Origin: Bacillota bacterium
GTDB taxonomy: Bacteria; Bacillota; Clostridia; Acetivibrionales; DSM-2933
Assembly: GCA_023441845.1 (NCBI GenBank)
Contig: JAEZNF010000123.1
Coordinates: forward strand, 1 to 8,438
Direction: 5' to 3'
DNA length: 8,438 nucleotides
Shown: positions 1-6,180 of the stretch, in pieces
How the letters are laid out: each line of letters starts with the position of its first letter
How positions within the stretch are numbered: position 1 is the first letter of the stretch
Notes under the pieces: model-generated
Told to the model about the DNA's origin: nothing
What the model saw: only the letters and a program-made list of their open reading frames with translations
Databases searched by the model: none
Made by a program: the position numbers and the translations under genes

Positions 1-19
1 CTTATGTTAATTGTATCTC

Positions 20-50
20 TTGGCAAGGGTTGGTAATATGAATTTATAGT
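20..50 (+). promoter_or_regulatory. Possible sigma-A-type promoter for the CuAO-N protein gene
   Basis: A TTGGCA hexamer at 20-25 (5 of 6 to TTGACA) is followed after 19 bases by TATAGT at 45-50 (5 of 6 to TATAAT). A start near 57 would give a leader of about 27 bases that contains the GGAGG site. The spacing is longer than the 17-base ideal. Only 83 bases precede the gene in this window, so a promoter further upstream cannot be excluded. Confidence 0.3.
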
Positions 51-83
51 ATTATCACAATCTTTGCATGGAGGTACTTTTTA

Positions 84-2276
84 ATGAAGTTTCAAAAGTT
101 TTTTTATTATTTTTCTGTAATAACCTCAGTATTGATCGGATTGATTCTTTCTACTTCCCTGTGCTTTGCGCAGGCAGTTCCGAGTAATCAAAACAACATC
201 AGGGTGATGGTGGACGGAAAAGAGATTTCCTTCGACCAACCGCCTGTAATTAAAAATAACCGTGTCCTGGTGCCTTTAAGAGGTGTTTTGGAAGCTGTAG
301 GAACTGAAGTGGTATGGAATTCCAAATCGCGGACTGTTGTGGCAAAAAGAGGATACAGGATGTTTTCGGTAGGCATAGGAAAGACCAGAGCTTTGACAAA
401 TATCAGTGAAGTTGATATGGATGTACCGCCCTTGATTATAAATAACAGGACTATGATACCGGTAAGGTTTGCTGCTGAGAGCATCGGAACTGATGTTGAG
501 TGGGATGGCAGTACCAAGACTGTTATAATATCAACTGCCTTAAGTAAGGATGCAGACAGCACTGTTACCGAAAACGGAAAAATAGAGATAAAATCCGGTG
601 AGGGTTCGTTCAGTGGGTATATTGATGCCGGAAGTACATGTTCTATTGAAATTGAAGAGGACATTGACCCTGATAAGCTGGTTATACTTTCGCTAAGCGA
701 CCTGGATGAAAACAATAAAAAGAAATTCAACTACCTGTCGCTTGGAAATATTAAGACAGGGCAATCAGTGCGCTATAATGAGGGCGCTGCAGTTGAAGGC
801 GGTCATGCCGAAAGAAGCAGAATAAGGTATTTCAGAACATCGGATAGTGAGAATCTACGGTATAAAGCGATTGTATCAACACCGGGGGACGGGTATTCGG
901 GTAAATTCACAGTAAACGTGAAAATAGTAAACAGACTATCATATGTTAAAAAAGATACTGCAGGGAATATTGTTAAAGACAGCGTAAAGCCCTCGGCATC
1001 ATCTACCGAGCCTTTCGAAGAGGACACTCCCAGAACTTACTGCATTAGTTCCAGTCCGGAAGCTATAAGCTCCATTCCGCTTGATGTATACAGGTATAAG
1101 GAAGCAAGCAGGCCGGCTGAACTGGGCGAAAATGGATACTACCTTCAAAGAAGCCCGGTTAACAGGAATGCCAATATTTATTGGGAACATATAAACAATT
1201 ACTATAAAGATATGAAATTCGGAGTACTTCTTTGGAATACTGAAAAGAAAGCGCTTACCGTAAAACTCAACAGCAGAAGTTTTTATGGGAGTGAATCAAA
1301 CAGCGCGGATTTCAACTGTTCAACCAGGGTATGGATTGAAAGGGCCAATGGTGAAAAAAGCCTGGATCGTGATGAGGTTGATGAGTTTTATCAAGGCTTC
1401 GGTCCTGATATGACTATAGAGATTCCGGCGTATAATGAGGAAAATCCTGCAGCATCGGCCAGGTGGATATGTCTTTATACGATAAAAGGGATATTCGGCT
1501 TCTGTTACTTTAATGGGGTGGCCGATATTACCATTACTGACAGCAGCGGAGCAGAATACACGGGGCAGAAGCTTTACTGCGATACATATGTTATGGAACC
1601 AGGTACCAAATATGATCTCCCGACCCATGAGATAACAAGGCAGAATGTCGTTACTGCTAAAAGGGCATTTGGAGATAAGACATATCGCGGATCGGGAAAC
1701 GGTGCTGTTCTGGAAGCACACATTGAGGGTACTACCGACATTACTGAAAATAAGCCGTTCAGCTTTACGCTAGGAGGCTTTGAGGTGCCTGTTTTAAGCG
1801 GGAATGAGCTGGTGACCATCAATGATTGCATATGGGACAATGAAAAAGGGTGCCCAACCGATACTGTAAACTATATAGAAGCTTACCCCAAAAAAGGTAC
1901 TACATCCATTTCTACAGATGATGTAAGAGAAATAAACGGAAGGGTAAACGGCGTAAATTACGGTGTAATATATAAAGTCACATTTGACAGGATAAAGTCG
2001 GACAAGCCTGTTAAGGGAAAAGTCAAATTCAACTCCAAGGTAATAGGCTGCTTCTATGATTTCAGCCTTTATTCCGGTTATCCTTCAATGCTGGTTTCTG
2101 TATACGACGATAAGGGGAATAGCTATGAGGCAGTGCTTAACAGGAGTAAAGACCTGGCATCGCCTTATATTGAGGCTGTATTTAATCCGGATGTATCACA
2201 GGAAGGCCCTGTAACCTACAATTTCGTGCTGGGAGGTATGGGATTTATGCCGGCCGAGATAAGTTTTGAAAACTGA
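84..2276 (+). CDS. Secreted copper amine oxidase N-terminal domain protein, function of the remainder unknown
   Basis: A 730-residue exported protein. The ATG at 84 has GGAGG at 70-74, 9 bases upstream. Residues 1-31 form a signal peptide: lysines at 2 and 5, a hydrophobic core at about 10-28, and an A-Q-A cleavage motif at 29-31. Residues about 39-150 match the CuAO-N domain. Two half-repeats are visible, each with P-P-x-I-x-N-N-R followed by P-x-R and then V-x-W (about 53-80 and 115-143). Despite its name this domain is found on many clostridial secreted proteins with no oxidase activity. The catalytic amine oxidase domain is absent here, so no oxidase role should be inferred. Residues 160-730 look beta-rich, with many short alternating hydrophobic stretches, but I recognise no family. 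There is no LPXTG motif, S-layer repeat or C-terminal membrane anchor. It is convergent with the WG-repeat gene. A cell-wall-binding or surface role is the best guess; the domain call is firm, the function is not. Confidence 0.85.
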   Translation: MKFQKFFYYFSVITSVLIGLILSTSLCFAQAVPSNQNNIRVMVDGKEISFDQPPVIKNNRVLVPLRGVLEAVGTEVVWNSKSRTVVAKRGYRMFSVGIGKTRALTNISEVDMDVPPLIINNRTMIPVRFAAESIGTDVEWDGSTKTVIISTALSKDADSTVTENGKIEIKSGEGSFSGYIDAGSTCSIEIEEDIDPDKLVILSLSDLDENNKKKFNYLSLGNIKTGQSVRYNEGAAVEGGHAERSRIRYFRTSDSENLRYKAIVSTPGDGYSGKFTVNVKIVNRLSYVKKDTAGNIVKDSVKPSASSTEPFEEDTPRTYCISSSPEAISSIPLDVYRYKEASRPAELGENGYYLQRSPVNRNANIYWEHINNYYKDMKFGVLLWNTEKKALTVKLNSRSFYGSESNSADFNCSTRVWIERANGEKSLDRDEVDEFYQGFGPDMTIEIPAYNEENPAASARWICLYTIKGIFGFCYFNGVADITITDSSGAEYTGQKLYCDTYVMEPGTKYDLPTHEITRQNVVTAKRAFGDKTYRGSGNGAVLEAHIEGTTDITENKPFSFTLGGFEVPVLSGNELVTINDCIWDNEKGCPTDTVNYIEAYPKKGTTSISTDDVREINGRVNGVNYGVIYKVTFDRIKSDKPVKGKVKFNSKVIGCFYDFSLYSGYPSMLVSVYDDKGNSYEAVLNRSKDLASPYIEAVFNPDVSQEGPVTYNFVLGGMGFMPAEISFEN

Positions 2277-2362
2277 TGTTAAAAAACATATGAAGATTAT
2301 TTTGCATAATTTTTATACAGTAAATGAATTTATGATTAAAAGTGGATAGTATGTAAAGTATC

Positions 2363-2409
2363 ATTAAGGGCGGATTTAACACATATTAAGTGTACAATCC
2401 GCCCTTAAT
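2363..2409. terminator. Strong hairpin between convergent genes, possible bidirectional terminator
   Basis: A perfect 14-bp inverted repeat has arms at 2363-2376 (ATTAAGGGCGGATT) and 2396-2409. A second 4-bp helix, ACAC at 2379-2382 with GTGT at 2390-2393, can form inside the loop. It lies 87 bases after the stop of the upstream + gene and 123 bases after the stop of the - gene. Neither side has a proper run of T, so intrinsic termination would be weak, or the hairpin may act as a transcript 3' end stabiliser. The rest of 2277-2531 shows no gene. Confidence 0.5.
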
Positions 2410-2531
2410 AACATTAATGTTCTTCTATGGACAAGCTATCTGCCGTTATTAATCGGCTTTGCGGTTTTTGCCGTATCACCGCATTTAACAGAGTAACATC
2501 GGTTGAACAGCATTTTTTTTACCCGGATACT

Positions 2532-4406
2532 TTACGGCAATTTCTTCAGCAGGCTTATCTTGCTTTTCAGTATTTTTTTGTTGAACGAGTTCCAGAATGC
2601 ACTTTTGTCATTTATAATACTGCCGATTTGGCTGTAAGGTATGTCAAATGTAACAAAACCTGCTGCATAACAAGCTATTTCATATGGACAGAAATATACT
2701 TTAAGCCCGTCTTCGGTTACTGTGAATCCTGTCTTATCAGTTATGTCGGGTTTGGAATCCAAATAATAATCTTCGCCGATTTTCTGATTCAACTGGATTT
2801 GCTCCCTGACAATTGAGGTGAGTTGATCGGTATACCTGGAATTGCCTTTGAACAAGTCTTTAAAGCTATAGAAATCTCCTGTTTTTAAATCAATATGGAA
2901 ATATTCCTGGTACGGCATCCCGTGAGCTGCACCGATAGGGTAGGAATATCCGCTCATAAGAACTATGAGAAGGTCTTTGTTCCTTGTAACGGTAAAACCT
3001 GTTGTATTATCTTGGACATACTCATTTTCCTCGGAGGTGGCGCTCTCCTGACTCCCGGTAAGAAATGCTTCTTTAAGCTTATTGTTTATTTTTTCCTGGA
3101 CTTTTAAATCGGTAAGCCCCTGAATTTCCGGATACTCTACGAAATTATAGAAATCAGGCCTGAATTTTTTATTTTTGATATTGAGGTTACCTGATAGGGA
3201 GATATCTTTATTCTGTTCCCAAATAAGTGAGCCGTCATTCCTTAAGTATGACAAAGTTCCGTCAACATCCGCTTTTATTATGTTGCCGATAATCTCAAGC
3301 TTGCCTACTCCGTTGACTTTTGGCAGGTCGTCGGCAATTTTCGCTTTTTTATCGATAAAGAAGGTTTGTGTACCGCTGCATGCGGAAGCGTAATCACCAA
3401 TAAATGCTTCGATTTTGTAATAGCAATAGCTGCTTAGCTGTTTCCCGTCACAGTCAAATATTGCACATGGATAGTATGAAGCATCCCAAGGGGAATAGCC
3501 GCTTTTTGTAGCGGCAAAAAGACCCTGGCCGATACTCTTTATGCTTACATATTCGGGTTTTAACACATATTCACCATTTAAATTTATAAGGGCTTGCTTT
3601 GTTTCATATTCTCCGGTTTCAACAGATACCACTGCAAGTCCGTCATGGAAGTATTGAGCCTCGAAGTACTTCGGACTTATTATAACCGTTTCGTCATATG
3701 TTTTATATCCATATTTATCTGTTGATTTATCCTTGAAGGGGATAATTCCGGCATCCCCCTTGGGCTGAAAGAAATCAAAATAACCGGTAGAGATAACGAT
3801 GTTCCCTTGTTTGTCAATTAACTGGCAGGTATCGGTGTCTTTCTGTACCCAGGCGGTCCCGTCATTAAAGTCTGCGGCCATCATATATTTCGGCGGGATA
3901 ATGATATTTCCTTTCATATCCATATAACCATATTTACTATCGGACGCTGATTTTTCGCTGATTCTAATAACTTTTTCCGAAACGCTCTCAATCCTGTATT
4001 TGCTTTGAAGCACTATTGTACCTTCTTCATCTATCAGTTTACTTCCTTTGCCTTCCTCATAAATTGCTGCATAACCGTTTTCAAATTTAGGGACAGAGGA
4101 GATATAAGGCCCAAGGACCGCTTTACCTTTCTTATTGATGAAGTATACACTGCAAATTCCATATTCGGAACCGTCAGATAGATAATTTACTGCGATAGCT
4201 ATCCCTTTTTGGGTAAAGCTTAATACCTTATCATACTGGGGTTTTATTATAAATTCCCCCGATTTATTTATAAATCCCCATTTCTGGTTACTACCATTAT
4301 TGACACAGGCACATAAAAGTATGCTGTTTTCTGTATTTGCCGAAACAGCCGGGCATAATCCCGCTATTAATAGCATGCTTAATATAAGAGAAAGTGTTCT
4401 TCTCAT
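2532..4406 (-). CDS. Exported WG-repeat protein with C-terminal DUF4163/DUF3298 (RsiV/PdaC-like) domain
   Basis: A 624-residue protein starting at the ATG at 4406. GGAGG (plus coordinates 4414-4418) sits 7 bases upstream. An in-frame ATG at 4424 lies upstream of that site and has no ribosome binding site of its own, so the shorter start is preferred. Residues 1-23 are a signal peptide (Arg2-Arg3, hydrophobic core, V-S-A before cleavage). Residues about 41-330 carry at least five WG-type repeats. The first is the clearest (K-W-G-F-I-N-K-S-G then I-I-K-P-Q-Y, residues 42-58); later copies have Y-G-Y, or only the L-I-D-K-x-G and P-x-Y parts. Residues about 420-600 match the DUF4163 plus DUF3298 pair, with A-A-H-G at 493-496, H-I-D-L-K-T-G then F-K-D-L-F at 515-519, and the Y-E-I-A-C-Y-A-A-G...I-P-Y stretch at about 575-590. 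This fold occurs in the anti-sigma factor RsiV and the deacetylase PdaC, but I see no polysaccharide deacetylase domain or second transmembrane segment here. An extracytoplasmic binding or sensing protein is the likely role; the ligand is unknown. Confidence 0.85.
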   Translation of the reverse strand: MRRTLSLILSMLLIAGLCPAVSANTENSILLCACVNNGSNQKWGFINKSGEFIIKPQYDKVLSFTQKGIAIAVNYLSDGSEYGICSVYFINKKGKAVLGPYISSVPKFENGYAAIYEEGKGSKLIDEEGTIVLQSKYRIESVSEKVIRISEKSASDSKYGYMDMKGNIIIPPKYMMAADFNDGTAWVQKDTDTCQLIDKQGNIVISTGYFDFFQPKGDAGIIPFKDKSTDKYGYKTYDETVIISPKYFEAQYFHDGLAVVSVETGEYETKQALINLNGEYVLKPEYVSIKSIGQGLFAATKSGYSPWDASYYPCAIFDCDGKQLSSYCYYKIEAFIGDYASACSGTQTFFIDKKAKIADDLPKVNGVGKLEIIGNIIKADVDGTLSYLRNDGSLIWEQNKDISLSGNLNIKNKKFRPDFYNFVEYPEIQGLTDLKVQEKINNKLKEAFLTGSQESATSEENEYVQDNTTGFTVTRNKDLLIVLMSGYSYPIGAAHGMPYQEYFHIDLKTGDFYSFKDLFKGNSRYTDQLTSIVREQIQLNQKIGEDYYLDSKPDITDKTGFTVTEDGLKVYFCPYEIACYAAGFVTFDIPYSQIGSIINDKSAFWNSFNKKILKSKISLLKKLP

Positions 4407-4413
4407 ATAGCTT

Positions 4414-4418
4414 CCTCC
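4414..4418 (-). promoter_or_regulatory. Ribosome binding site deciding the start of the WG-repeat gene
   Basis: GGAGG on the minus strand, 7 bases before the ATG at 4406. The alternative in-frame ATG at 4424 lies just upstream of this site and so cannot use it. This fixes the protein at 624 residues beginning MRRTLSL, which also places the signal peptide exactly at the N-terminus. Confidence 0.8.
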
Positions 4419-4436
4419 ATCCATAGTTTTGACTTA

Positions 4437-4442
4437 ATTATA
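4437..4442 (-). promoter_or_regulatory. Candidate -10 element for the WG-repeat gene
   Basis: A perfect TATAAT on the minus strand would place transcription start near 4430, leaving a leader of about 24 bases that just covers the GGAGG. No good -35 hexamer lies at 16-18 bases, and the extended -10 TG is out of register. The promoter is therefore weak, depends on an activator, or the match is fortuitous. Confidence 0.4.
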
Positions 4443-4579
4443 CAACCTCACAATTCTAAATAAATTACTAAAGGGTTACCAAAGAGTTAAGATTTAGGTT
4501 AACTTTTTTAATATCTATAATATATATCGGATTATTTAGTTGAGCTTAGAAGTGTGAAATTAGCGTATTTTTCAAATAT

Positions 4580-4623
4580 ATTGAACGCGCCAAAGAATTT
4601 TCATAAGGTGCTGCGCGTTCAAT
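4580..4623. repeat. 11-bp perfect inverted repeat with GC-rich core
   Basis: Arms ATTGAACGCGC (4580-4590) and GCGCGTTCAAT (4613-4623) are perfectly complementary across a 22-base loop. The CGCGC core stands out from the A/T-rich surroundings. Neither strand has a T tract after the stem, so it is not a typical intrinsic terminator. It could be an operator, an RNA stability hairpin or a remnant of an inserted element. Confidence 0.6.
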
Positions 4624-4671
4624 GGATCAAGGTATATGATGAAAGCGAAAAAATAGAATTAGAAATGTAAA

Positions 4672-4690
4672 ATGTTTTTCTAGAAAACAT
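4672..4690 (-). terminator. Weak A/T-rich hairpin, possible terminator of the oxidoreductase gene
   Basis: ATGTTTT and AAAACAT form a 7-bp stem around a 5-base loop. On the minus strand it is followed by TTTACATTTC. It sits about 70 bases beyond the oxidoreductase stop, a normal position for a terminator, but the stem has only one G-C pair. The call rests mainly on position. Confidence 0.3.
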
Positions 4691-4758
4691 ATAGATGCAT
4701 GGCAGAAGAATAAATGTTATTTTAGTATTCCCGGTAATTATGAGACTGCTCCTTAAAC

Positions 4759-5724
4759 CTACTGTTTGTATGTCATTAAGAGCAGCTGTTCAATAATATT
4801 GATATTCCTTAAAGATTCATCCAGGCCTAAATAAGGTTCTTTATTATTGATGATTGAGTCTGAAAAATCCTCTATTTCAAGCAGATACCTTTCGCAGGCT
4901 TCAACATCTATCTCCTTTGTAAATTGGTTTGTTTTCAGTATTATTTTGCCTGCATTGTCGTGAAAGGTATCGGGAATAAGTATGGAGCCGTTGGTGCCTG
5001 TTATTTGGGATAGTTGATTAAAATGTGCGTCAAAACCGCAGCTTATATCGGCCGTTATACCGTTTTCGTATTTCAATGAGGCGCTGAAGCGGAGATCGAC
5101 ATCGCCTCTGGATACATAATTGGCAGTCATTGAGACCGGACTTGATTTTAGTATCATACCGATGAAATTAATGGGGTAGCAGCCCAGGTCATACAATGCT
5201 CCACCGCCTTGAGCAGGGTCCCATCTGTAATCTGAAGTTCTTTCCAAAAGAAAGCTGAATGTAGAGTAGATATGCTTGATTTCACCAATTGCATTATCGG
5301 AGAGCAGTTCCATTACCTTCTTTATCTTGTGAGTATACCTGTACATAAATGCTTCCATAAGCTTTACACCGTTCCTTTTGCATTCTTCAATCATTTCGGT
5401 GCACTCGGAACTGTTTAATGAAATAGGCTTTTCACATAAAATGTGCTTTCCTTTACGTGCGGCTTTTATGACCCATTCCTTATGCAGGCCGTTGGGGAGA
5501 GGTATATAAACTGCCTGGACTTCAGGGTCGCTTAAAAGGTCTTCATAGTTATTGTAGGTTTTTACATTGCAGTATCTTTCTTTGCATTCATTGAATCTTT
5601 CCGAATCTTTAGCTGCTATAGCATAAAGAGTAGAGTTTTTTGAATTTTCTATTGCAGGGATAACCCAGTTTTTTGCGATTCTTGCATATCCGAGAATTCC
5701 CCAATTTATTTTATTATCGGTCAT
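4759..5724 (-). CDS. Gfo/Idh/MocA-family NAD(P)-dependent oxidoreductase
   Basis: A 321-residue cytoplasmic enzyme, a normal length for the family. The start is the ATG at 5724, with AAGGGAGAG (5732-5740) upstream. The N-terminal Rossmann domain shows the nucleotide-binding motif G9-I-L-G12-Y-A14 and a Y-I-P-L-P-N-G-L-H segment at 73-81. The family's catalytic-lysine motif E-K-P is at 98-100. The C-terminal domain shows R-W-D-P-x-x-G-G-G-A-L-Y-D-L-G-C-Y-P-I-N, residues 167-186. Asp179 and Tyr183 fall where the family's conserved Asp and His/Tyr sit; the Tyr version is typical of the dihydrodiol dehydrogenase / NADP xylose dehydrogenase-like branch. The probable reaction is reversible oxidation of a sugar, inositol or related cyclic polyol, but the substrate cannot be read from the sequence. 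No transporter or sugar-pathway gene lies beside it. It appears to be transcribed alone, divergent from the sigma-factor operon. Confidence 0.9.
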   Translation of the reverse strand: MTDNKINWGILGYARIAKNWVIPAIENSKNSTLYAIAAKDSERFNECKERYCNVKTYNNYEDLLSDPEVQAVYIPLPNGLHKEWVIKAARKGKHILCEKPISLNSSECTEMIEECKRNGVKLMEAFMYRYTHKIKKVMELLSDNAIGEIKHIYSTFSFLLERTSDYRWDPAQGGGALYDLGCYPINFIGMILKSSPVSMTANYVSRGDVDLRFSASLKYENGITADISCGFDAHFNQLSQITGTNGSILIPDTFHDNAGKIILKTNQFTKEIDVEACERYLLEIEDFSDSIINNKEPYLGLDESLRNINIIEQLLLMTYKQ

Positions 5725-5798
5725 AATAATTCTCTCCCTTAAGCTTATTTTAAATTTTCAGTGGGCAAAACCGGTCCGTTGAAGACGGAATACTTTCT

Positions 5799-5827
5799 TT
5801 TATGTGTTCAATATAAGTATTTGCCAA
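5799..5827 (-). promoter_or_regulatory. Candidate promoter of the oxidoreductase gene
   Basis: On the minus strand TTGGCA (5822-5827) is followed after exactly 17 bases by CATAAA (5799-5804). It lies downstream of the 5853-5887 terminator, so it would let the gene be transcribed independently of that terminator, with a leader of about 68 bases. The -35 matches 5 of 6 and the -10 matches 4 of 6, so support is moderate. Confidence 0.35.
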
Positions 5828-5852
5828 TATATAGTGTACCACAAATCCGCAT

Positions 5853-5887
5853 AAAAAAACACCACCCGCAAAAAGCAGCGTGTGGTG
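5853..5887 (-). terminator. Rho-independent terminator or attenuator on the minus strand
   Basis: Read on the minus strand, CACCAC (5887-5882) pairs with GTGGTG (5865-5860). A single A/G mismatch follows, then three inner pairs (CGC with GCG) around an 8-base loop, and the stem is followed at once by seven T (5859-5853). The plus strand lacks a T tract after the stem, so the element is directional. No minus-strand gene lies between here and the divergent sigma operon. It must therefore end an untranslated leader or a small RNA that begins in 5888-6180. Confidence 0.75.
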
Positions 5888-5989
5888 GAATTCTTCGGTA
5901 TCAGATCATTTCTGATCCGTATACTGCTGCGTAAAAAACTAGCATATCTTATAAACAATAATATAATTGACAGCTTGTTTTAAATACAG
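5853..5989 (-). ncRNA. Candidate structured leader or small RNA ending at the 5853 terminator
   Basis: Upstream of the terminator the minus strand can form a 9-bp hairpin with one unpaired base: CGG plus ATCAGA (5919-5911) paired with TCTGAT and CCG (5905-5896), around a 5-base loop. It can also form an enclosing GCAGC/GCTGC helix (5930-5926 with 5879-5875). The enclosing helix uses bases of the inner terminator stem, so the two are mutually exclusive, as in an antiterminator arrangement. A TATAAT at 5990-5995 (minus) could start the transcript, with TTGGCG at 6011-6016 as a poor -35 at 15 bases. I could not match it to a known riboswitch or T-box; the T-box consensus TGGNACCGCG is absent. 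The transcript boundaries are inferred. Confidence 0.35.
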
Positions 5990-5997
5990 ATTATAAC
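5967..5997 (+). promoter_or_regulatory. Possible upstream promoter of the sigma operon
   Basis: A perfect TTGACA (5967-5972) is followed by TTATAA (5991-5996) after 18 bases, or TATAAC (5992-5997) after 19 bases. It would give the sigma operon a leader of about 175 bases that includes the 6025-6044 palindrome. The same A/T block also reads TATAAT on the minus strand at 5990-5995, so promoters in both directions may overlap here. Confidence 0.35.
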
Positions 5998-6024
5998 TCA
6001 ACTTTTGCAACGCCAATACCAACC

Positions 6025-6044
6025 TTTGACAATGATTTGTCAAA
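6025..6044. repeat. Perfect 8-bp palindrome overlapping divergent -35 hexamers, possible operator
   Basis: TTTGACAA (6025-6032) and TTGTCAAA (6037-6044) are perfect inverted copies across a 4-base TGAT centre. Each half contains TTGACA reading outward in opposite directions. On the plus strand TTGACA (6026-6031) has GATATT 17 bases later (6049-6054). On the minus strand TTGACA (6038-6043) has only GGTATT at the equivalent place. The symmetry and spacing suit a dimeric regulator; no regulator is identifiable in the window. Confidence 0.5.
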
Positions 6045-6106
6045 AAATGATATTTTATACTCTCCCGATTTGTATAGTTTAATTTTCCATATAAGAATAT
6101 CATACG

Positions 6107-6158
6107 AAAAAATTTTTTAAATATTTGAAGGGTTTTTAAAAGTTCTTTCGTCTATAAT
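6107..6158 (+). promoter_or_regulatory. ECF-type, probably autoregulated promoter of the sigma operon
   Basis: TGAAGG at 6126-6131, followed by a T-rich stretch, stands 17 bases before CGTC at 6149-6152. This resembles the TGAAAC...CGTC layout of Bacillus sigma-M/W/V-group ECF promoters, though the last two bases of the -35 differ. An A6T6 tract (6107-6118) just upstream resembles an UP element. TATAAT at 6153-6158 overlaps, so a sigma-A start is an alternative. Transcription would begin near 6160, about 20 bases before the TTG start codon. ECF factors commonly transcribe their own operon; recognition by this particular factor is inferred. Confidence 0.5.
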
Positions 6159-6168
6159 TAATGAGAGG

Positions 6169-6173
6169 GGAGG
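6169..6173 (+). promoter_or_regulatory. Ribosome binding site fixing the TTG start of the sigma factor
   Basis: GGAGG lies within a purine-rich run and 7 bases before TTG at 6181. A TGA at 6175-6177 is in frame and only one codon away from the TTG, so no longer form is possible. The next in-frame ATG is 36 codons downstream, inside region 2. Confidence 0.8.
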
Positions 6174-6180
6174 GTGAGCG

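Larger units (their letters stand above)
4443..4758. other. Intergenic spacer, A/T-rich, no convincing gene
   Basis: This stretch separates two minus-strand genes. It holds a GC-cored inverted repeat (4580-4623) and a short A/T hairpin (4672-4690), listed separately. One open frame on the plus strand (4521-4670, ending at TAA) would encode about 49 residues. It has no ATG start with a ribosome binding site and no family I recognise, so I do not call it a gene. Confidence 0.6.
5725..6180. other. 456-bp divergent intergenic regulatory region, no protein gene
   Basis: It separates the minus-strand oxidoreductase from the plus-strand sigma operon. From left to right it contains the oxidoreductase ribosome binding site, a 5-bp hairpin (5775-5789), a candidate minus promoter, the minus-strand terminator and its structured upstream RNA, plus-strand promoter-like hexamers, the 6025-6044 palindrome, an A6T6 tract and the sigma operon promoter. 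No conventional open reading frame with a ribosome binding site was found. Confidence 0.7.

Noticed and set aside
84..2276. Annotation as a copper amine oxidase enzyme
   Set aside because: Only the N-terminal domain is present; the catalytic domain with the topaquinone site and copper-binding histidines is absent.
2427..2816. 129-codon open frame on the plus strand at the end of the WG-repeat gene
   Set aside because: It lies antisense to the C-terminal coding part of a well-supported gene, has no ribosome binding site and yields a protein of no recognisable type.
4521..4670. Plus-strand open frame of about 49 codons in the 4443-4758 spacer
   Set aside because: It has no ATG, no ribosome binding site and no similarity I can name; it may be chance or a decayed remnant.
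5926..5950. GTAAAAAACTAGC on the plus strand, recalling the A-rich tail of preQ1-I riboswitches
   Set aside because: The short 5' stem with a GGTTC-type loop required just upstream is missing, and the next plus-strand gene is a sigma factor over 200 bases away.
5853..6060. T-box riboswitch for the minus-strand leader
   Set aside because: The TGGNACCGCG consensus and a recognisable specifier stem are absent, and the downstream gene is not an amino-acid or tRNA-synthetase gene.
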